64,000 nt of DNA, from the NCBI GenBank assembly GCA_014860445.1, contig JACZJT010000071.1, positions 1-64,000 on the forward strand, given 5' to 3'. This DNA is from Burkholderiales bacterium (GTDB taxonomy: Bacteria > Pseudomonadota > Gammaproteobacteria > Burkholderiales > SG8-39). Shown here one piece after another: positions 1-7,253 of this stretch. Positions within the stretch are counted from its first letter, which is position 1, and each line of letters begins with the position of its first letter. The position numbers and the translations under genes are program-made. Under the pieces are notes generated by a model, which did not search any database, was not told where the DNA came from, and saw only the letters and a program-made list of their open reading frames with translations.

Positions 1-170
1 CCGCCCTGCCCCGCCCTCTCTTTTGTCTTTATTCATCGGCAAGCCGCACACGGGCGCCCGGCGCCTGCTCGCTTACACAATGACACAATTGCTTACCACT
101 ATCGCCGCGCGAACTCGCTAGTCTGTACCCATCAGAAGCGACTTTCGCCCCAGAGCGATGGAGGTAAACC

Positions 171-875
171 ATGAGCAGACTGAAAGCACTGATCCTTAGC
201 GCGGCGATGCTGGTTATTCCGATCGCGGCAAATGCGCAAGTGGCCCATACCGGCAATACCACCCAGCTGCGCGCCGGGCCGGACCCGGACTATCCCGTCG
301 TCGCCATCCTCGGCGCCGGGGTCGCCGTGAACGTGCAAGGATGCCTGCGGGATTACAGCTGGTGCGACGTGGTCGTGGGCGAATACCGGGGCTGGGTGCA
401 CGGGCAAAACATCGTCACTCCCTACCGTGGGTTCAACGCGCCCGTGATCCACTACGGCGCGGCCATCGGCATGGGCGTGGTCACGTTCGTCATCGGCAAC
501 TACTGGAACGATCACTACATCGGGCGGCCCTGGTACAGGCAGATGCGGCATTGGCGCCACAGAACGCCGCGTGCAGTCATGCATCCGGTGGCGCCGCAAC
601 GATTTTCACATCCGCAAGCTGCACGGCATCCGGCACCCGTGTTCCGCCCGCACCACGGCCCGAGAAGCGCTGATCGTGCGCCGCGAGAAGCGCGCGCACT
701 GCTCCGCCCGGCGCATACGCGACACGCAACGACTCACGCCACGCCTGTTCACCGTCCCGCCATGCGGCCGGCCGGCGCGACGTTCAATTCGCGATCGCAA
801 GCAGGGACGCCGCACCAGGGTAGGGCGCAACGTGCGACACCTGGCGCTACGCACGGCGCGCGCCGCGGGCCATAG
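171..875 (+). CDS. Secreted SH3b-domain protein with basic low-complexity tail
   Basis: A signal peptide is visible at residues 1-22, ending in A-N-A before Q23. Residues about 27-80 look like a bacterial SH3 (SH3b) domain: an LRAGP start, the aromatic pair in DYSWCDV and a closing GWVHGQNI. A short hydrophobic stretch follows at about 93-110. The last ~120 residues are Arg/His/Pro/Ala-rich and carry no recognisable fold. The ATG at 171 has a GGAGG-like site just upstream (gatggaggtaaacc). SH3b domains in exported proteins commonly bind cell-wall material, but that role is inferred here. In the 3' half several frames are open at once because of GC richness, so the C-terminal reading is less certain than the N-terminal one. 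Confidence 0.72.
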   Translation: MSRLKALILSAAMLVIPIAANAQVAHTGNTTQLRAGPDPDYPVVAILGAGVAVNVQGCLRDYSWCDVVVGEYRGWVHGQNIVTPYRGFNAPVIHYGAAIGMGVVTFVIGNYWNDHYIGRPWYRQMRHWRHRTPRAVMHPVAPQRFSHPQAARHPAPVFRPHHGPRSADRAPREARALLRPAHTRHATTHATPVHRPAMRPAGATFNSRSQAGTPHQGRAQRATPGATHGARRGP

Positions 876-1126
876 CACGCGCGCGGGAAGCGGGTCGGGC
901 GAGGCGCGCCTGCCGGCCGGATTCCTCAACATTTAAATACCGCATAATCAGGACCTGCCTGCATTTCCGCGATACGCCGGTGCCATTTTTGGCAAGTCAA
1001 CTCGGCACCGCCACTCATCGGCACCCACGACCGCACAGATCATCCACTCGCGACATGTTCGGATGCTCGTGTTGACGCACGATCGGTTAGCGGATAATTT
1101 GAAACACCTTTCCAAGGGGTGCTCAA

Positions 1127-1447
1127 ATGACCACGCTGCTCACGCTTTCACCGGATGACGCGCTGTTTTACATTCACGCAAAGCCGACGCGCACTGGTGC
1201 GCCAACCTTCGTTTTTGTCAATGCGCTGACCGGCTCGACCGATGCCTGGGAGGCGGTAGTGGGACCGCGCCTGCGTGATGAGGGCTTTGGCACCTTGTCG
1301 TGGAACTTTCGAGGTCAAACCGGCTCGCCTTTTGCAGCGGGAACGGCGCTGACCGACCGGTTGATTGTGGCTGACCTGCTGCACTTGCTGCGGAATATCG
1401 CGCCCGAGCGGCCGATGCTGGTGCGGCGCCTGTCGCGTCAGGCCTGA
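1127..1447 (+). pseudogene. Truncated alpha/beta hydrolase (N-terminal fragment)
   Basis: The 106 residues match the N-terminal third of an alpha/beta hydrolase of the 3-oxoadipate enol-lactonase type: TFVFVNALTGS, then LSWNFRGQTGS (strand-turn with FRGQ) and LLRNIAPERPMLV, which should run into the nucleophile elbow (GLSxGG). Instead the frame changes to RRLSRQA and stops, so the catalytic Ser, Asp and His are all missing. A GGGG-type ribosome site (ccaaggggtgctcaa) lies before the ATG. No hydrolase continuation could be followed in the next 130 nt, which suggests a frameshift plus deletion at about 1427-1450. It is almost certainly not a working enzyme. Confidence 0.6.
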
Positions 1448-1579
1448 GTGGCGACCGGCAGTTCATGATCTGCAGGCCGCCATCGACTTATGTTCAGTCC
1501 GGGCTCCCCTACCAGGCAAATGGACGTGCTTTATTGCCTACACCGCCCCTCGGGGGACTGCTGCTATCCTTTTCCGCTA

Positions 1580-2347
1580 TTACAGGGAATTCACCAGATG
1601 ACCGCCGTCGACCGGAATAACGGTACCGGTCATAAACGACCCGGCGTCGGACGCCAGCAGGAGCAGCGCTCCATCCAATTCAGAGTATTGCCCGGTGCGC
1701 TTCATAGGGATTCCTTCCACTAGAGCTTTGCCTTTTTCCGAATGCAGGAGCGCGCGGTTGAGGTCGGTCTCGAAATAACCGGGAGCCAGGGCGTTCACCC
1801 GAATGCCGTTCGCTGCGAACTCCAGTGCTGCGACTTTGGTGAGATGAGCGACGGCGGCTTTTGACGCCGCATAGGCGGGTGCGCCAGCCCGACCGCGCAG
1901 GGCCATGATTGAGGCAGTGGTGACGATGCTGCCTTTGACCTTGGTCGCGATCATGCGCCTTGCGGCTTCTTGCAGGGTGTACCAGACGCCATTGAGGTTG
2001 GCGTCAATAACACCTGTCCAGTCGTCCGGGGTCATATCAAGGGAAGTGCCGCGGGGGCCAACCCCGGCATTGGCAACAACAATGTCCATCGGGCCAAAGG
2101 CGGCTTCGGCCGCCTTAAAACCGTCTTTCACACTTTGGGCATCGGTCACATCCATCGCAATAGCGGTGGCCTCACCGCCCGCTGATTTAATGGCTGCAAC
2201 GACGCCTTCCAGCCGGTCGATTCGGCGCGCTGTAACCACTACCTTCGCCCCATGGCGGGCGAGCGTCTTGGCAAAGTTTTCACCGAGGCCGCTTGACGCC
2301 CCGGTGACCATCGCGATTTTTCCCTCGAGGGACAATAAGTGCTTCAT
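1580..2347 (-). CDS. SDR-family NAD(P)-dependent oxidoreductase
   Basis: Classical short-chain dehydrogenase of about 255 residues. The cofactor motif TGASSGLG is at residues ~13-20, the structural NAG at ~91-93, the catalytic Ser lies in the TTAS segment and the catalytic pair is Y-x3-K in YAASKAAV; the C-terminal end has the usual PVDGG. The start chosen is the ATG at 2347 (MKHLLSLEGK), preceded by ccaaggaaacgcc with AGGA at good spacing; an upstream in-frame ATG at 2437 would add 30 residues of non-SDR sequence. The Arg-rich turn after strand 2 (TARRIDR) favours NADP. Substrate is unknown, and the gene stands alone, not in the F420 operon. Confidence 0.9.
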   Translation of the reverse strand: MKHLLSLEGKIAMVTGASSGLGENFAKTLARHGAKVVVTARRIDRLEGVVAAIKSAGGEATAIAMDVTDAQSVKDGFKAAEAAFGPMDIVVANAGVGPRGTSLDMTPDDWTGVIDANLNGVWYTLQEAARRMIATKVKGSIVTTASIMALRGRAGAPAYAASKAAVAHLTKVAALEFAANGIRVNALAPGYFETDLNRALLHSEKGKALVEGIPMKRTGQYSELDGALLLLASDAGSFMTGTVIPVDGGHLVNSL

Positions 2348-2535
2348 TGGCGTTTCCTTGGAGTGATGGGCTTTCGTCGAGCCGGGGTTGGGTCTCTTCC
2401 AATTGGACAGAAACACACAACAGGGTGGCTTCGTCAAACGATAGGAATATCAATCCGCCGGGCAATCTACGACAATCGCGGGCGCGGTGCAACAGCCCCG
2501 TCCAGGCCCGGGGTCGATGTCCACCAGCAAAATGT

Positions 2536-3357
2536 CTAGCCTCCCTTTTTTACCGCCAACACACCATCCCCGTTGAAGACCGTGGTAAATCCGGCGCGGC
2601 CGAGGCGTTTCGCCACTTCGGCGGGCACGTCGCGCCCGCTGGTGAGTTTGTTTGGTGTGCCCGTGTAATGAAACAACCTGCCCTTCGGCTTGAGCACCCG
2701 GCTCAGGTGATCGTAAAAGATTTGCGAATAGAGCTCTCCGGCGATGCCAAATCGGGGAGGGTCGTGCAACACGGCGTCTACCGACCCGGCGGGCAGCGTC
2801 CCGATCACCTCGGTTATGTCGGCCTGGACCAGCGTCAATCCTTTGCCGATCTGCGGTGACCAGGGGTTGAGGCTGCGCAACCATATGACATCGGGATTCT
2901 TCTCGTACGAAAGCACCTGCTTGGCGCGCCGCTGCAGGCACCACGCGGCGAAATAGCCCAGGCCGCCACAGGTATCGAGGATCACCTTGCCGTTTGGCTG
3001 AATCAAGTCGACTTTGCGCTCGGCATCCGCGTAGGGCGAGACGCGCGCCGTGGGCAGCATCTTTATGCCGTCGATCTCAAAGGTCGGCGGCCCGGGCGCT
3101 GTCGGCACCAGCTTGACCAGCGACGCCGTATAGCGCGCAACCGGCTGAAACGCCCCATCCACCCAGTAATAGACCGTCCGGCCCTTGCAGGATTCAAGGT
3201 GCGGAAAGCGTTGACCTTGCCAGTTCCATCCCGCCGCGCTCACTTCGACCCGCGTCGTCGAACGCCCGAGGTCCAGCGTGCACTCGATCTCCGGCCTGCC
3301 GGCCCGCGCCGCCGCGCGCAAGGCCTCGCACACTTCCACAGTCAACAGCGGCCCCAT
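2536..3357 (-). CDS. SAM-dependent methyltransferase (COG2521-like)
   Basis: About 273 residues. The C-terminal half carries a class I methyltransferase core: motif I VILDTCGGLGYFA, an acidic residue at the end of strand 2 (SYEKNP), the LVQADITEV segment and the motif IV-like VLHDPPRFGI. The N-terminal ~100 residues form a separate beta-rich part. It resembles the family described as predicted archaeal methyltransferases (COG2521), which also occurs in some Proteobacteria; the substrate is not established. The start at 3357 has GAGGGA upstream. The longest frame begins at 3504, but its first residues are the antisense of tRNA-Arg, so that start is rejected; an ATG at 3393 is a second possibility. 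Confidence 0.75.
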   Translation of the reverse strand: MGPLLTVEVCEALRAAARAGRPEIECTLDLGRSTTRVEVSAAGWNWQGQRFPHLESCKGRTVYYWVDGAFQPVARYTASLVKLVPTAPGPPTFEIDGIKMLPTARVSPYADAERKVDLIQPNGKVILDTCGGLGYFAAWCLQRRAKQVLSYEKNPDVIWLRSLNPWSPQIGKGLTLVQADITEVIGTLPAGSVDAVLHDPPRFGIAGELYSQIFYDHLSRVLKPKGRLFHYTGTPNKLTSGRDVPAEVAKRLGRAGFTTVFNGDGVLAVKKGG

Positions 3358-3442
3358 CAATCCCTCGTCTGTGCGGTCGATTGTTCGGTGCATGTCGGTT
3401 CCGCATCGACGAACCCGGCGCAAACGCCGGCGATGCAATCTA

Positions 3443-3519
3443 TGGTGCGCCCGGAGAGATTCGAACTCCCTACCCCTTGGTTCGAAGCCAAGTGCTCTAT
3501 CCAAATGAGCTACGGGCGC
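3443..3519 (-). tRNA. tRNA-Arg (anticodon UCG)
   Basis: The minus strand folds as a complete tRNA. The 7-bp acceptor stem is gcgcccg pairing with cgggcgc, the anticodon stem cttgg/ccaag encloses the loop cttcgaa (anticodon tcg), the T-arm contains gttcgaatc, and the 3' CCA is encoded. The coordinates include CCA. Its 5' end is 2 nt after the stop codon of the BON lipoprotein gene on the same strand. Confidence 0.93.
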
Positions 3520-3521
3520 AA

Positions 3522-3836
3522 CTACATGCTGCGCAGGTCGTTCTTGACCGACTTCACACCGCCGACGCGGCGGGCGACTTTACCCGCCTCATCTACAGCG
3601 GATCGGGACGTGACAACGCCCCAGAGGTGAACCACGCCCTTCATGGTTTCGACGTGGATATCCAGCGATTTCAGCGTCGGCCGGTCAAGTATTGCGGCTT
3701 TCACCTTCGTAGTAATGACAGCGTCATCGACGTACTCTCCCGTACTTTCCCTGTGGCCCGTAGCGGCACAGCCCGTCACGATGACCAGCGTGACGGCAAG
3801 GAAGATGGCAGATGCGGTTTTGTTCAGTTGCTTCAT
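3522..3836 (-). CDS. BON-domain lipoprotein
   Basis: A 104-residue precursor with a lipoprotein signal: hydrophobic residues 9-20 and a lipobox ending at Cys23 (IVTGC). Residues ~36-104 form one BON domain (DAVITTKVKAAIL, then V-H-LWGVV and VGGVKSVKNDL), as in OsmY/YraP-type periplasmic proteins thought to act at membranes under stress. The start at 3836 is preceded by atggagaatcttgta. A start at 3848 is possible; earlier in-frame ATGs would put a non-signal extension on the protein. The stop codon is only 2 nt from the 5' end of tRNA-Arg, so the two may be co-transcribed. Confidence 0.82.
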   Translation of the reverse strand: MKQLNKTASAIFLAVTLVIVTGCAATGHRESTGEYVDDAVITTKVKAAILDRPTLKSLDIHVETMKGVVHLWGVVTSRSAVDEAGKVARRVGGVKSVKNDLRSM

Positions 3837-4183
3837 TACAAGATTCTCCATCGGGTGCATTAAATGAGCCGCGACACGGATTTTCGGTACGCTGCTACGC
3901 GGCAACACTGAAGGGTTCGACCTTCGGAAGTGGCTTTTGCGAGGCCTGCCATAAATCCCATTTGATCGGGCAGGAATTTCCGAAGCAGTTCACCGGGGTG
4001 CAAGGGGGGTTATACATGTGTGCCACGACTGCCTCCCAGTGATCATCCTGATAGTTCACCAGAATAGCATCATTACCTAATGGAAACGATCACCAGTGTG
4101 GTCTATACCACCCCCGCAATGCTGAACGAATCACGCCGCATAGAATAGCTGGACAATTCCATCGGCTCAAATAACCGCCAGGT
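3837..4183. other. Intergenic stretch, no gene recognised
   Basis: About 347 nt between the BON lipoprotein start and the 3' end of the F420 operon. No open frame here resembles a known protein. It should contain the promoter of the BON gene and the operon's terminator, but I could not identify a convincing hairpin plus T-run. Confidence 0.4.
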
Positions 4184-4813
4184 CTAGTGTGCCGTGGCGT
4201 GAAGCGACGTCCAGGCCGCATAGTCGGCCGCAGTATCCAGGTCAAATGCGAGCGCGGGATCGTGCCAAATCCGCGTGTCGATGCCCAACGCCTCTAATGC
4301 GGTGCGGTGCTGTACGAGGCTGTCCACGCCAAAGGCGAAGCAAATGTTCGCGCGTGCCGGCAGTAGCAGCCCATTGGTTCCAGTTCCGATCTTGTCGGAG
4401 ATCACCGCCGCCGAATTGGCGGGGATCGCGCGGTCGAGTCGTTCGAGCGCGGCCGCATCGACCTCAGGGATATCTGCCGCAAGAACGAGCAGCCTCGTTG
4501 CACCTTGCGCGTTCGCCTTGGCGCGCGCTAGTTCGAGCGCCGCATTTAGGCCGGTGTTTCTGCCTTCGTCGAGTGCCTGTGCACCGCGCAATCGCGCCAG
4601 ATCGAGTACATCGGCATCGGCGCTGACCACGATGCATTGTGCCAGAGGATTACGCGGCAATTCGGGCGCTTCGCCGGATTGCGCAATCGCCTCCAGTGTG
4701 CGGTCGAGCATTTGTGCATTCAGCGCGCGCCGTTCGTCGGCGGACACAACCGCCGCGAGCCGTGATTTTCCTGAGGCCAGCCCACGCACCGGTACGAGAA
4801 TCCAGGTGTTCAT
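4184..4813 (-). CDS. cofC: CofC, phospholactate (or related) guanylyltransferase of F420 synthesis
   Basis: CofC activates a C3 phosphate (2-phospho-L-lactate, phosphoenolpyruvate or 3-phosphoglycerate depending on lineage) with GTP to give the donor used by CofD. The 209-residue protein has the MobA/CofC-type nucleotidyltransferase fold: VPVRGLASGKSRL at residues ~8-20, a SADADVLDLA segment, DEGRNTGLNAAL at ~82-93, a metal-site region LVLAADIPE and the family's GTGTNGLLL then FGVDS near the C-terminus. Its ATG overlaps the stop of cofD by 4 nt (ATGA), and it is the last gene of the operon. Which C3 substrate it uses cannot be told from sequence alone. Confidence 0.93.
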   Translation of the reverse strand: MNTWILVPVRGLASGKSRLAAVVSADERRALNAQMLDRTLEAIAQSGEAPELPRNPLAQCIVVSADADVLDLARLRGAQALDEGRNTGLNAALELARAKANAQGATRLLVLAADIPEVDAAALERLDRAIPANSAAVISDKIGTGTNGLLLPARANICFAFGVDSLVQHRTALEALGIDTRIWHDPALAFDLDTAADYAAWTSLHATAH

Positions 4814-5757
4814 TCGGCAGCGTCCAGTTCATCAAACAGCGCGAGCGTGTCAACGGCCAACTGTCGCGCCCGCTCCGGCGAACTCATGATTGTGTCAGTG
4901 ACCCGCACGCGATGACCTGCAGCCTCGACTCTGCCTGCGAGCGCGGCGTCTTGGGCGTCGATTACCCAGCCGTCAACCCTGACTCCATAGTACTCGACGA
5001 CGCTGAGCGCATCGCTGCCGCCGACTAGTTCGTGCATGATTTTCGACGCAGGCCCCTTCACCGCTTTGCCGGCGATGATGGGAGAGACGGCAACCACCGG
5101 CACGCGATGCGCGTCGATTAGTGACGAAAGCTCACCGATTGCGAAGATGGGCGCGATGCTCAACCAGGGATTCGACGGGCATATCACGATGCCGGTTATG
5201 CGTTCGGCAGCAATGAGCCGCCCGAGCGCGGCGCACGGTAAGGCAGATTGTGCGTCCTCAAAACGCAATCCTCGCACTGCCGGCTCGCAACGACGTCGCA
5301 CGAAGTAGTCCTGAAAATCCAATTCGCCGATATCGGTCAACACACGCGTGCGCAGGCGCTGATCGGTCGCCGGCATCACAGAGTGGCGTATACCCAAGCG
5401 AGCGCAAAAACCGGCAGTAATTGCCGAAAGCGTTTCGCCGGCCCGTATCCGGCGCGTGCGGTCGACATGCACGGCAAGGTCGCGGTCGCCGAGACGAAAC
5501 CATGTTTCGCCTCCAAGTTGCTCGAGCGTTTCCATGAAATGCCAGGTCTCGTGCGCTCGGCCCCATCCCAGCTTCGCGTTGTGTATGCCCGCCAGGGTGT
5601 ACATCACCGTGTCCAGATCCGGCGATATTTGCAGACCAAGGTGTTCGAAGTCGTCACCAACATTCACCACGATGCCGAGCTTGTCCGGCCCTAGGACCTG
5701 GACCAACCCCTGCGCGAGTCTAGCGCCGCCCACGCCTCCGGCAAGAGCGATGATCAT
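4810..5757 (-). CDS. cofD: CofD, 2-phospho-L-lactate transferase
   Basis: CofD transfers the phospholactyl-type group from the GDP-activated donor to FO, giving F420-0 or dehydro-F420-0. The 315-residue protein starts with the diagnostic GGVGGARLA loop (residues 7-15) and has NVGDDFEHLGL and SPDLDTVMYTLAG at ~33-55, followed by WFRLGDRDLA and the late PSNPWLSIAPI and VSPIIAGKAVKGPA segments that bind the phosphates and GDP. The start codon overlaps the cofE stop (shared base at 5757) and the stop overlaps cofC, so translation is probably coupled. Confidence 0.95.
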   Translation of the reverse strand: MIIALAGGVGGARLAQGLVQVLGPDKLGIVVNVGDDFEHLGLQISPDLDTVMYTLAGIHNAKLGWGRAHETWHFMETLEQLGGETWFRLGDRDLAVHVDRTRRIRAGETLSAITAGFCARLGIRHSVMPATDQRLRTRVLTDIGELDFQDYFVRRRCEPAVRGLRFEDAQSALPCAALGRLIAAERITGIVICPSNPWLSIAPIFAIGELSSLIDAHRVPVVAVSPIIAGKAVKGPASKIMHELVGGSDALSVVEYYGVRVDGWVIDAQDAALAGRVEAAGHRVRVTDTIMSSPERARQLAVDTLALFDELDAAE

Positions 5758-6509
5758 CAGCGAAACAGGTCCATGCTTTTGGGTCGCAGCAACTCGCGCC
5801 CGTTGCCATCGCGGCGAGCGTAGGGCACGCCACGCGCGTGGATCACAGGGTAGCCCTCATTTGCCTGCCCCATGAGCAGGGATGCCGCCGAAGCAAGCTC
5901 ATCTGCGAATCCTATCTGCGTGACCTGCAATGCTCTGCCGAAGCGATCCGGTCTGCCGCGCATATCGACCACACCGGGCAAGCCCGCCACGCCCAGCGCG
6001 ACGCCGGCGACACCGTTGCGCCATGCGCGGCCAAAACTGTCGTTGATAACAATGCCGACGTCCGCCTTGTCGCGCAGGCTGGCGCGCAACCGCTCGCACG
6101 AGGCGTCCGGATCTAGCGGCAACAACAATGCGGTCTCACCGCCGCCCGCGACGTTCGACAGGTCAATGCCGGCGTTCGCCATGACGTATCCGAGCCGGTG
6201 CTCGACTACGATCACATCACGCTTGCAGCGTATTACCTCGGTCGATTCGCCGAGAACAAGTTCGAGCATGCGCGCGTCCCTGCCGGTAATCGCCGCCAGT
6301 TCCAGCGCGCGCTGCGAAGGCACGACCTCCGCGAGTTCGACCTCGCGTCCTTCGCTTTTTGATACGATTTTTTGCGCGAGTACCAGCACGTCGCCGTCGG
6401 AAAGCACCAGGCTACTCCGCTCGAGCCCTTCGATGACGATGGCGACGAGGTCGTCTCCAGACTGTATTTCCGGAATGCCTTCGAGTGCGGTCAATGTGAG
6501 ATTGCGCAT
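5757..6509 (-). CDS. cofE: CofE, coenzyme F420-0:L-glutamate ligase
   Basis: This GTP-dependent ligase adds gamma-linked glutamates to F420-0. Recognised by DGDVLVLAQKIVSKSEGR at residues ~38-55, the central IVVEHRLGYVMANAGID and VGIVINDSFGRAWRNG followed by GVAGLPG near residue 190. It is about 250 residues, the length of a stand-alone CofE: the C-terminal nitroreductase-like domain of actinobacterial FbiB, which reduces dehydro-F420-0, is absent. The ATG at 6509 (MRNLTLTAL) is chosen because it begins the conserved domain; an upstream ATG at 6569 would overlap npdG and add 20 atypical residues. Confidence 0.94.
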   Translation of the reverse strand: MRNLTLTALEGIPEIQSGDDLVAIVIEGLERSSLVLSDGDVLVLAQKIVSKSEGREVELAEVVPSQRALELAAITGRDARMLELVLGESTEVIRCKRDVIVVEHRLGYVMANAGIDLSNVAGGGETALLLPLDPDASCERLRASLRDKADVGIVINDSFGRAWRNGVAGVALGVAGLPGVVDMRGRPDRFGRALQVTQIGFADELASAASLLMGQANEGYPVIHARGVPYARRDGNGRELLRPKSMDLFR

Positions 6510-6549
6510 GACGGAATTTTGCCTCGTTAGGCCGCACTGCTGGCAGAAT

Positions 6550-7242
6550 CTAGGATGGCGCGCCCGCATCGTATCGCGGCACGCCTGTGATGCGGATTCC
6601 GGCGCTCGGAACCTTGTAGCGCTTGTTGATGGCGATCAGAACGGAGGTGAGCGCTTCAGCCGCTGCGGAGTTCGCTATTGAGCCAGCATGCCAGGCGACC
6701 ATTCCGGCCGATTGTGCCAGCAGTACCACCTGCTCGCGAGCATCGACGTCATCACCGCACACGAGCACATCGCAGTCTATCGTGTGCCCGAGGTCTTTCA
6801 GGTGGACAGCGGATACATTTTGGAACGCCGAGACCACACGGACGCCAGGGCCGAGTTCCTTTTGCAGCCGCTCGACCGCGGAGCCGCCTTCGGGAAGCTG
6901 CACCTTGTCGACTTTAGGCGGCGCGAGCGGAACGGTCACATCGACAAGGATCTTCCCCTCCAACACGCTCTTAACTTCGAGTGCCGTTGGCCGTTGCGCA
7001 GCGAACGGTACCGCCAGCACGACGATAGCCGCAGCGCTTGCTGCGGCTAAATTATCCATGCCTTCTACCGTCCCTCTCCCGGCGAGCAGCGTAGTCAATT
7101 CAGCGGCCGCGGCAGCAGCCTTGGCGGCATCGCGCGATCCCAGGACAACGCGGTGGCCGGCGTACGCCCAGCGGAACGCAAGTCCGGCGCCTTCCTTGCC
7201 CGTGCCACCGAGGACGGCGATGGTGGCAGTGTTCGTATTCAT
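6550..7242 (-). CDS. npdG: NpdG/Fno, NADPH:F420 oxidoreductase
   Basis: Transfers hydride between NADPH and F420. At 230 residues it has the family length. The N-terminal Rossmann motif AVLGGTGKEGAGLA (residues ~9-22) is followed by RVVLGSRDAAKA, whose Ser-Arg pair binds the 2'-phosphate of NADPH; later come LAVPF, VDVTVPLAPP, SAFQNVSA and the C-terminal ALTSVLIAINKRYKV. In methanogens the enzyme mainly makes NADPH, while in picrate-degrading actinobacteria NpdG makes F420H2 for catabolic reductases; the context here points to the second direction. It lies 11 nt after fbiC and just before cofE. Confidence 0.93.
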   Translation of the reverse strand: MNTNTATIAVLGGTGKEGAGLAFRWAYAGHRVVLGSRDAAKAAAAAAELTTLLAGRGTVEGMDNLAAASAAAIVVLAVPFAAQRPTALEVKSVLEGKILVDVTVPLAPPKVDKVQLPEGGSAVERLQKELGPGVRVVSAFQNVSAVHLKDLGHTIDCDVLVCGDDVDAREQVVLLAQSAGMVAWHAGSIANSAAAEALTSVLIAINKRYKVPSAGIRITGVPRYDAGAPS

Positions 7243-7253
7243 GGTCTGTTCTC

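Noticed and set aside
606..932. Antisense and alternative frames over the 3' half of the SH3-domain gene
   Set aside because: They arise from GC-rich sequence with no stops in several frames; only the 171-875 frame has a signal peptide and a domain.
3394..3504. N-terminal extension of the methyltransferase
   Set aside because: It reads through the antisense of tRNA-Arg, a common annotation trap.
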